Origin: Hydractinia symbiolongicarpus
Taxonomy: Eukaryota; Cnidaria; Hydrozoa; Anthoathecata; Hydractiniidae
Direction of reading: 5' to 3'
NCBI RefSeq assembly: GCF_029227915.1
Contig: NC_079880.1
Span: forward strand, 28,081,501-28,145,500
Length of the DNA stretch: 64,000 bases
Positions 51,120-61,360 of the stretch are shown piece after piece. The notes under the pieces are model-generated. The model was not told where the DNA came from. It did not search any database and saw only the letters and a program-made list of their open reading frames with translations. The position numbers and the translations under genes are program-made. Position 1 is the stretch's first letter; every line of letters starts with the position of its first letter.

Positions 51120-54100
51120 AATGAAAACATTTTTGAAAACTGCAAGTCTCATGCGTTTTAGTGGTGAAAAAAAAATTTAAAAAATCGTTTGGGAAATGAG
51201 TTTACTCCCTGGGTACTTTCTTTGTATACATTCGACTATACGGGCCAAGCCCGGGATTTAGGGGAAATTGCTGGTTTTCGTTTGCCGGCGATTAAACCTC
51301 TTTCATTAAGCGTCTAACCAAAAATGTAAAGATTTCTGAAAACTAAAAGTCTCATGCTTTTCAGTGGTGAAAAGATAATTTAAAAAATCGTTTTGGAAAT
51401 GAGTTTACTCACAGGCTACTTTCTTTGTATACTTTTGACTATACGGGCCGAGTCCGGGATTTACGGGAAGTCGCGGGTTTTCGTTTGCCGGCGAATAAAC
51501 TTCCTTTATTCAGCGTCTCATCAAAAATGAAAACATTTTTAAAAACTACAAGTCTCATGCGTTTTAGTGGTGAAAAGATAATTTAAAAAATTGTTTTGGA
51601 AATGAGTTTACTCACAGGGTACTTTCTTTGTATACATTCGACTATACGGGCCAAGCCCGGCATTTACGGGAAATCGCAGGTTTTCGTTTGCCGGCGATTA
51701 AACTTCTTTTATTCAGCTTCTCATCAAAAATGAAAACATTTTTGAAAACTACAAGTCTCATGCGTTTTAGTGGTAAAAAGATAATTTAAAAAATCGTTTT
51801 GGAAATGAGTTTACTCACAGGGTACTTTCTTTGCATACATTCGACTATACGGGCCAAGCCCGGCATTTACGGGAAATCACGGGTTTTCATTTGCAGGCGA
51901 TTAAACCACTTTCATTAAGCGTCTCATCAAAAATGAAAACATTTTTGAAAACTACAAGTCTCATGCGTTTTAGTGGTGAAAAGAAAATTTAAAAAATTGT
52001 TCGGGAAATGAGTTTACTCCCTGGGTACTTTCTTTGTATACATTCGACTACACGGGCCAAGCCCGGGATTTAGGGGAAATCGCTGGTTTTCGTTTGCCGG
52101 CGATTAAACCTCTTTCATTAAGCGTCTCATCAAAAATGAAAACATTTTTGAAAACTACAAGTCTCATGCGTTTTAGTGGTGAAAAAATAATTTAAAAAAT
52201 CTGTTCGGAAAATGAGTTTACTCCCTGGGTACTTTCTTTGTATACTTTTGACTATACGGGCCGAGTCCGGGATTTACGGGAAATCGCGGGTTTTCGTTTG
52301 CCGGCGATTAAACTTCTTTTATTTAGCGTCCCATCAAAAATGAAAACATTTTTAAAAACTACAAGTCTCATGCGTTTTAGTGGTGAAAAAATAATATAAA
52401 AAATGGTTCAGGAAATGAGTTTATTCACAGGGCACTTTCTTTGTATACATTCGACTATACGGGCCAAGCCCGGGATTTAAGGGAAATCGCGGGTTTTCGT
52501 TTGCCGGCGATTAAACATCTTTTATTTAGCGTCCCATCAAAAATGAAAACATTTTTGAAAACTACAAGTCTCATGCGTTTTAGTGGTGAAAAAATAATTT
52601 AAAAAATCTGTTCGGAAAATGAGTTTACTCCCTGGGTACTTTCTTTGTATACTTTTGACTATACGGGCCGAGTCCGGGATTTACGGGAAATCGCTGGTTT
52701 TCGTTTGCCGGCGATTAAACTTCTTTTATTTAGCGTCCCATCAAAAATGAAAACATTTTTGAAAACTGCAAGTCTCATGCGTTTTAGTGGTGAAAAAAAA
52801 ATTTAAAAAATCGTTTGGGAAATGAGTTTACTCCCTGGGTACTTTCTTTGTATACATTCGACTATACGGGCCAAGCCCGGGATTTAGGGGAAATTGCTGG
52901 TTTTCGTTTGCCGGCGATTAAACCTCTTTCATTAAGCGTCTAACCAAAAATGTAAAGATTTCTGAAAACTAAAAGTCTCATGCTTTTCAGTGGTGAAAAG
53001 ATAATTTAAAAAATCGTTTTGGAAATGAGTTTACTCACAGGCTACTTTCTTTGTATACTTTTGACTATACGGGCCGAGTCCGGGATTTACGGGAAGTCGC
53101 GGGTTTTCGTTTGCCGGCGAATAAACTTCCTTTATTCAGCGTCTCATCAAAAATGAAAACATTTTTAAAAACTACAAGTCTCATGCGTTTTAGTGGTGAA
53201 AAGATAATTTAAAAAATCGTTTTGGAAATGAGTTTACTCACAGGGTACTTTCTTTGTATACATTCGACTATACGGGCCAAGCCCGGCATTTACGGGAAAT
53301 CGCAGGTTTTCGTTTGCCGGCGATTAAACTTCTTTTATTCAGCTTCTCATCAAAAATGAAAACATTTTTGAAAACTACAAGTCTCATGCGTTTTAGTGGT
53401 GAAAAGATAATTTAAAAAATCGTTTTGGAAATGAGTTTACTCACAGGGTACTTTCTTTGCATACATTCGACTATACGGGCCAAGCCCGGCATTTACGGGA
53501 AATCACGGGTTTTCGTTTGCAGGCGATTAAACCACTTTCATTAAGCGTCTCATCAAAAATGAAAACATTTTTGAAAACTACAAGTCTCATGCGTTTTAGT
53601 GGTGAAAAGAAAATTTAAAAAATTGTTCGGGAAATGAGTTTACTCCCTGGGTACTTTCTTTGTATACATTCGACTACACGGGCCAAGCCCGGGATTTAGG
53701 GGAAATCGCTGGTTTTCGTTTGCCGGCGATTAAACCTCTTTCATTAAGCGTCTCATCAAAAATGAAAACATTTTTGAAAACTGCAAGTCTCATGCGTTTT
53801 AGTGGTGAAAAAATAATTTAAAAAATCTGTTCGGAAAATGAGTTTACTCCCTGGGTACTTTCTTTGTATACTTTTGACTATACGGGCCGAGTCCGGGATT
53901 TACGGGAAATCGCGGGTTTTCGTTTGCCGGCGATTAAACTTCTTTTATTTAGCGTCCCATCAAAAATGAAAACATTTTTAAAAACTACAAGTCTCATGCG
54001 TTTTAGTGGTGAAAAAATAATATAAAAAATGGTTCAGGAAATGAGTTTATTCACAGGGCACTTTCTTTGTATACATTCGACTATACGGGCCAAGCCCGGG

Positions 54101-54372
54101 ATTTAAGGGAAATCGCGGGTTTTCGTTTGCCGGCGATTAAACTTCTTTTATTTAGCGTCCCATCAAAAATGAAAACATTTTTGAAAACTACAAGTCTCAT
54201 GCGTTTTAGTGGTGAAAAAATAATTTAAAAAATCTGTTCGGAAAATGAGTTTACTCCCTGGGTACTTTCTTTGTATACTTTTGACTATACGGGCCGAGTC
54301 CGGGATTTACGGGAAATCGCGGGTTTTCGTTTGCCGGCGATTAAACTTCTTTTATTTAGCGTCCCATCAAAA
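51120..54372. repeat. 8-monomer higher-order repeat, two tandem copies, unit 1,626 bp
   Basis: Copy 1 (~51,120-52,746) and copy 2 (~52,746-54,372) share the TCTAACC module at 51,312 and 52,938 and the GGGGAAATTGCTGG variant just before it. The second copy ends inside a run of 407-bp dimers. Copy 1 has a private GATTAAACATCTTTT near 52,510. Confidence 0.88.
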
Positions 54373-54770
54373 ATGAAAACATTTTTAAAAACTACAAGTC
54401 TCATGCGTTTTAGTGGTGAAAAAATAATATAAAAAATGGTTCAGGAAATGAGTTTATTCACAGGGCACTTTCTTTGTATACATTCGACTATACGGGCCAA
54501 GCCCGGGATTTAAGGGAAATCGCGGGTTTTCGTTTGCCGGCGATTAAACTTCTTTTATTTAGCGTCCCATCAAAAATGAAAACATTTTTGAAAACTACAA
54601 GTCTCATGCGTTTTAGTGGTGAAAAAATAATTTAAAAAATCTGTTCGGAAAATGAGTTTACTCCCTGGGTACTTTCTTTGTATACTTTTGACTATACGGG
54701 CCGAGTCCGGGATTTACGGGAAATCGCGGGTTTTCGTTTGCCGGCGATTAAACTTCTTTTATTTAGCGTC
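53850..54770. repeat. 407-bp dimer repeat, three A monomers in register
   Basis: The A-monomer CGAGTCC lies near 53,888, 54,295 and 54,702, spaced 407 bp, alternating with B monomers carrying GGTTCAGGAAATGAG and TTTAAGGG. The same alternation occurs near 52,262 and 52,669, and near 57,545 and 57,952. Confidence 0.88.
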
Positions 54771-56500
54771 CCATCAAAAATGAAAACATTTCTGAAAACT
54801 ACAAGTCTCATGCGTTTTAGTGGTGAAAAAATAATTTAAAAAATTGTTCGGGAAATGAGTTTACTCGCTGTGTACTTTCTTTGTATACTTTTGACTATAC
54901 GGGCCGAGCCCGGGATTTACGGAAAACCGCAGGTTTTCGTTTGCCGGCGATTAAACTTCTTTTATTCAGCGTCTCATCAAAAATGAAAACATTTTTGAAA
55001 ACTACATGTCTCATGCGTTTTAGTGGTGAAAAAATAATTTAAAAAATCGTTCAGGAAATGAGTTTACTCCCTGGGTACTTTCTTTGTATACTTTTGATTA
55101 TAGGGGCCGAGTCCGGGGTTTACGGGAAATGGTGGGTTTTCGTTTGCCTGCGATTACACTTCTTTTTTTCAGCGTCTCATCAAAAATGAAAACATTTTTG
55201 AAAACTACAAGTCTCATGCGTTTAAGTGGTGAAAAAATAATTTAAAAGATCGTTCAAGAAATGAGTTTACTCCCTGGGTACTTTCTTTGTATACTTTTGA
55301 TTATACGGGCCGAGTCCGAGATTTACGGGAAATCGCAGGTTTTCGTTTGCCGGCGTTTAAACTTCTTTTATTCAGCGTCTCATCAAGAATGAACACAAGT
55401 TTGAAGACTACAAGCCTCATGCGTTTTAGTGGTGAAAAAATAATTTAAAAAATCGTTCGGGAAATGAGTTTACTCCCTGGGTACTTTCTTTGTATACTTT
55501 TGACTATACGGGTCAAGCCTGGGATTTACGGGAAATGGCGGGTTTTCGTTTGCCGGCGATTAAACTTCTTTTATTCAGCGTCTCATCACAAATGAAAACA
55601 TTTTTGAAAACTACAAGTCTCATGCGTTTTAGTGGTGAAAAAAAAATTTAAAAAATCGTTCGGGAAATGAGTTTACTCCCTGGATAATTTCTTTGTATAC
55701 ATTCGACTACACGGGCCAAGCCCGGGATTTCGGGGAAGTCGCTGGTTTTCGTTTGCCGGCGATTAAACCTCTTTCATCAAGCGTCTCATCAAAAATGAAA
55801 ACATTTTTGAAAACTACAAGTCTCTTGCGTTTTAGTGGTGAAAAAATAATTTAAAAAATCGTTCAGAAAATGCGTTTACTCCCTGGGTACTTTCTTTGTA
55901 TACTTTTGACTATACGAACCGAGTCCGGGATTTACGGGAAATCGCGGGTTTTCGTTTGCCGGCGATTAAACTTCTTTGATTTAGCGTCCCATCAAAAATG
56001 AAAACATTTTTAAAAACTACAAGTCTCATGCGTTTTAGTGGTGAAAAAATAATATAAAAAATCGTTGGGGAAATGAGTTTACTCACAGGGCACTTTCTTT
56101 GTATACATTCGACTATACGGGCCAAGCCCGAGATTTAAGGGAAATCGCGGGTTTTCGTTTGCCGGCGATTAGACCTCTTTCATTAAGCGTCTCATTAAAA
56201 ATGAAAACAGTTTTGAAAACTACAAGTCTCATGCGTTTTAGTGGTGAAAAAAAAATTTAAAAAATCGTTCGGGAAATGAGTTTACTCCCTGGGTACTTTC
56301 TTTGTATACATTCGACTAAACGGGCCAAGCCCGGGATTTAGGGGAAATCGCTGGTTTTCGTTTGCCGGCGATTAAGCCTCTTTCATTAAGCGTCTCATCA
56401 AAGATGAAAACATTTTTGAAAACTACAAGTCTCATGCGTTTTAGTGGTGAAAAAATAATTTAAAAAATCTGTTCGGAAAATGAGTTTACTCCCTGAGTAC
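54770..56500. repeat. Transitional block, copy 3
   Basis: The order of variants matches copy 1 closely at a lag of about 25,592-25,594 bp: CTGTGTAC, CTTTTGATTATAGGGG, the GAACACAAG monomer (~55,391), TCACAAATGAAAAC (~55,586 versus ~29,994), CTGGATAATTTC and GTTGGGGAAATGAG. The right-domain 407-bp dimers precede it and the TCTAACC marker module follows it. Confidence 0.82.
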
Positions 56501-57499
56501 TTTCTTTGTATACTTTTGACTATACGGGCCGAGTCCGGGATTTACGGGAAATCGCGGGTTTTCGTTTGCCGGCGATTAAACTTCTTTTATTTAGCGTCCC
56601 ATCAAAAATGAAAACATTTTTGAAAACTGCAAGTCTCATGCGTTTTAGTGGTGAAAAAAAAATTTAAAAAATCGTTTGGGAAATGAGTTTACTCCCTGGG
56701 TACTTTCTTTGTATACATTCGACTACACGGGCCAAGCCCGGGATTTAGGGGAAATCGCTGGTTTTCGTTTGCCGGCGATTAAACCTCTTTCATTAAGCGT
56801 CTAACCAAAAATGTAAAGATTTCTGAAAACTAAAAGTCTCATGCTTTTCAGTGGTGAAAAGATAATTTAAAAAATCGTTTTGGAAATGAGTTTACTCACA
56901 GGCTACTTTCTTTGTATACTTTTGACTATACGGGCCGAGTCCGGGATTTACGGGAAGTCGCGGGTTTTCGTTTGCCGGCGAATAAACTTCCTTTATTTAG
57001 CGTCTCATCAAAAATGAAAACATTTTTAAAAACTACAAGTCTCATGCGTTTTAGTGGTGAAAAGATAATTTAAAAAATCGTTTTGGAAATGAGTTTACTC
57101 ACAGGGTACTTTCTTTGTATACATTCGACTATACGGGCCAAGCCCGGCATTTACGGGAAATCGCAGGTTTTCGTTTGCCGGCGATTAAACTTCTTTTATT
57201 CAGCTTCTCATCAAAAGTGAAAACATTTTTGAAAACTACAAGCCTCATGCGTTTTAGTGGTGAAAAGATAATTTAAAAAATCGTTTTGGAAATGAGTTTA
57301 CTCACAGGGTACTTTCTTTGCATACATTCGACTATACGGGCCAAGCCCGGCATTTACGGGAAATCACGGGTTTTCGTTTGCAGGCGATTAAACCACTTTC
57401 ATTAAGCGTCTCATCAAAAATGAAAACATTTTTGAAAACTACAAGTCTCATGCGTTTTAGTGGTGAAAAGAAAATTTAAAAAATTGTTCGGGAAATGAG

Positions 57500-58180
57500 T
57501 TTACTCCCTGGGTACTTTCTTTGTATACTTTTGACTATACGGGCCGAGTCCGGGATTTACGGGAAATCGCGGGTTTTCGTTTGCCGGCGATTAAACTTCT
57601 TTTATTTAGCGTCCCATCAAAAATGAAAACATTTTTAAAAACTACAAGTCTCATGCGTTTTAGTGGTGAAAAAATAATATAAAAAATGGTTCAGGAAATG
57701 AGTTTATTCACAGGGCACTTTCTTTGTATACATTCGACTATACGGGCCAAGCCCGGGATTTAAGGGAAATCGCGGGTTTTCGTTTGCCGGCGATTAAACT
57801 TCTTTTATTTAGCGTCCCATTAAAAATGAAAACATTTTTGAAAACTACAAGTCTCATGCGTTTTAGTGGTGAAAAAATAATTTAAAAAATCTGTTCGGAA
57901 AATGAGTTTACTCCCTGGGTACTTTCTTTGTATACTTTTGACTATACGGGCCGAGTCCGGGATTTACGGGAAATCGCGGGTTTTCGTTTGCCGACGATTA
58001 AACTTCTTTTATTTAGCGTCCCATCAAAAATGAAAACATTTTTAAAAACTACAAGTCTCATGCGTTTTAGTGGTGAAAAAATAATATAAAAAATGGTTCA
58101 GGAAATGAGTTTATTCACAGGGCACTTTCTTTGTATACATTCGACTATACGGGCCAAGCCCGGGATTTACGGGAAATCGC
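57500..58180. repeat. 407-bp dimer pair
   Basis: CGAGTCCGGG monomers near 57,545 and 57,952 are separated by a GGTTCAGGAAATGAG/TTTAAGGG monomer. It directly follows the GAAAAGAAAATTT monomer that closes the TCTAACC module starting at 56,809. Confidence 0.82.
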
Positions 58181-58469
58181 GGTTTTTCGTTTGCCGGCGA
58201 TTAAACTTCTTTTATTCAGCGTCTCATCAAAAATGAAAACATTTTTGAAAACTACAAGTCTTATGCGTTTTAGTGGTGAAAAGATAATTTAAAAAATCGT
58301 TTTGGAAATGAGTTTACTCACAGGCTACTTTCTTTGTATACTTTTGACTATACGGGCCGAGTCCGGGATTTACGGGAAGTCGCGGGTTTTCGTTTGCCGG
58401 CGAATAAACTTCCTTTATTCAGCGTCTCATCAAAAATGAAAACATTTTTAAAAACTACAAGTCTCATGC

Positions 58470-59585
58470 GTTTTAGTGGTGAAAAGATAATTTAAAAAAT
58501 CGTTTTGGAAATGAGTTTACTCACAGGGTACTTTCTTTGTATACATTCGACTATACGGGCCAAGCCCGGCATTTACGGGAAATCGCAGGTTTTCGTTTGC
58601 CTGCGATTAAACTTCTTTTATTCAGCTTCTCATCAAAAATGAAAATATTTTTGAAAACTACAAGCCTCATGCGTTTTAGTGGTGAAAAGATAATTTAAAA
58701 AATCGTTTTGGAAATGAGTTTACTCACAGGGTACTTTCTTTGCATACATTCGACTATACGGGCCAAGCCCGGCATTTACGGGAAATCACGGGTTTTCGTT
58801 TGCAGGCGATTAAACCACTTTCATTAAGCGTCTCATCAAAAATGAAAACATTTTTGAAAACTACAAGTCTCGTGCGTTTTAGTGGTGAAAAGAAAATTTA
58901 AAAAATTGTTCGGGAAATGAGTTTACTCCCTGGGTACTTTCTTTGTATACATTCGACTACACGGGCCAAGCCCGGGATTTAGGGGAAATCGCTGGTTTTC
59001 GTTTGCCGGCGATTAAACTTCTTTTATTCAGCGTCTCATCAAAAATGAAAACATTTTTGAAAACTACAAGTCTTATGCGTTTTAGTGGTGAAAAGATAAT
59101 TTAAAAAATCGTTTTGGAAATGAGTTTACTCACAGGGTACTTTCTTTGTATACATTCGACTATACGGGCCAAGCCCGGCATTTACGGGAAATCGCAGGTT
59201 TTCGTTTGCCGGCGATTAAACTTCTTTTATTCAGCTTCTCATCAAAAATGAAAACATTTTTGAAAACTACAAGCCTCATGCGTTTTAGTGGTGAAAAGAT
59301 AATTTAAAAAATCGTTTTGGAAATGAGTTTACTCACAGGGTACTTTCTTTGCATACATTCGACTATACGGGCCAAGCCCGGCATTTACGGGAAATCACGG
59401 GTTTTCGTTTGCAGGCGATTAAACCACTTTCATTAAGCGTCTCATCAAAAATGAAAACATTTTTGAAAACTACAAGTCTCGTGCGTTTTAGTGGTGAAAA
59501 GAAAATTTAAAAAATTGTTCGGGAAATGAGTTTACTCCCTGGGTACTTTCTTTGTATACATTCGACTACACGGGCCAAGCCCGGG
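58470..59585. repeat. 609-bp trimer duplication, two copies
   Basis: Segments ~58,470-58,975 and ~59,079-59,585 match at 609 bp. TCTCGTGCG occurs at 58,868 and 59,477, and AAGCCTCATGCG just upstream in each. A TCTTATGCG monomer in front is shared at 812 bp (58,259 and 59,071), so one unit has lost or gained a monomer. Confidence 0.85.
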
Positions 59586-60124
59586 ATTTAAGGGAAATCG
59601 CGGGTTTTCGTTTGCCGGCGATTAAACTTCTTTTATTTAGCGTCCCATCAAAAATGAAAACATTTTTGAAAACTACAAGTCTCATGCGTTTTAGTGGTGA
59701 AAAAATAATTTAAAAAATCTGTTCGGAAAATGAGTTTACTCCCTGGGTACTTTCTTTGTATACTTTTGACTATACGGGCCGAGTCCGGGATTTACGGGAA
59801 ATCGCGGGTTTTCGTTTGCCGGCGATTAAACTTCTTTTATTTAGCGTCCCATCAAAAATGAAAACATTTTTAAAAACTACAAGTCTCATGCGTTTTAGTG
59901 GTGAAAAAATAATATAAAAAATGGTTCAGGAAATGAGTTTATTCACAGGGCACTTTCTTTGTATACATTCGACTATACGGGCCAAGCCAGGGATTTAAGG
60001 GAAATCGCGGGTTTTCGTTTGCCGGCGATTAAACTTCTTTTATTTAGCGTCCCATCAAAAATGAAAACATTTTTGAAAACTACAAGTCTCATGCGTTTTA
60101 GTGGTGAAAAAATAATATAAAAAA

Positions 60125-61360
60125 TCGTTCGGGAAATGAGTTTACTCACAAGGCACTTTCTTTGTATACATTCGACTGTACGGGCCAAGCCCGGAATTTA
60201 AGGGAAATCGCGGGTTTTCGTTTGCCGGCGATTAGACCTCTTTCATTAAGCGTCTCATTAAAAATGAAAACATTTTTGAAAACTACAAGTCTCATGCGTT
60301 TTAGTGGTGAAAAAATAATTTAAAAAATCTGTTCGGAAAATGAGTTTACTCCCTGGGTACTTTCTTTGTATACTTTTGACTATACGGGCCGAGTCCGGGA
60401 TTTACGGGAAATCGCGGGTTTTCGTTTGCCGGCGATTAAACTTCTTTTATTTAGCGTCCCATCAAAAATGAAAACATTTTTGAAAACTACAAGTCTCATG
60501 CGTTTTAGTGGTGAAAAAATAATATAAAAAATGGTTCAGGAAATGAGTTTATTCACAGGGCACTTTCTTTGTATACATTCGACTATACGGGCCAAGCCCG
60601 GGATTTAAGGGAAATCGCGGGTTTTCGTTTGCCGGCGATTAGACCTCTTTCATTAAGCGTCTCATTAAAAATGAAAACATTTTTGAAAACTGCAAGTCTC
60701 ATGCGTTTTAGTGGTGAAAAGATAATTTAAAAAATCGTTTGGGAAATGAGTTTACTCACAAGGCACTTTCTTTGTATACATTCGACTATACGGGCCAAGC
60801 CCGGAATTTAAGGGAAATCGCGGGTTTTCGTTTGCCGGCGATTAGACCTCTTTCATTAAGCGTCTCATTAAAAATGAAAACATTTTTGAAAACTACAAGT
60901 CTCATGCGTTTTAGTGGTGAAAAAATAATTTAAAAAATCTGTTCGGAAAATGAGTTTACTCCCTGGGTACTTTCTTTGTATACTTTTGACTATACGGGCC
61001 GAGTCCGGGATTTACGGGAAATCGCGGGTTTTCGTTTGCCGGCGATTAAACTTCTTTTATTTAGCGTCCCATCAAAAATGAAAACATTTTTGAAAACTAC
61101 AAGTCTCATGCGTTTTAGTGGTGAAAAAATAATATAAAAAATGGTTCAGGAAATGAGTTTATTCACAGGGCACTTTCTTTGTATACATTCGACTATACGG
61201 GCCAAGCCCGGGATTTAAGGGAAATCGCGGGTTTTCGTTTGCCGGCGATTAGACCTCTTTCATTAAGCGTCTCATTAAAAATGAAAACATTTTTGAAAAC
61301 TGCAAGTCTCATGCGTTTTAGTGGTGAAAAGATAATTTAAAAAATCGTTTGGGAAATGAG
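60125..61360. repeat. 610-bp trimer repeat, two copies
   Basis: CGGGCCAAGCCCGGAATTT occurs at 60,181 and 60,791, 610 bp apart, and GAAATGAGTTTACTCACAAGG at the same lag. The unit is one A monomer with the extra base plus two B-type monomers. The second copy leads into the 1,625-bp tandem block. Confidence 0.87.

Larger units (their letters stand above)
29797..55420 (+). repeat. Rare GAACACAAGTTTG monomer (3 copies)
   Basis: The usual GAAAACATTTTTG is replaced by GAACACAAGTTTG, followed by AAGACTACAAG, at ~29,797, ~49,499 and ~55,391 only. It destroys the 9-bp dyad found in most monomers. It tags the three transitional blocks. Confidence 0.9.
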
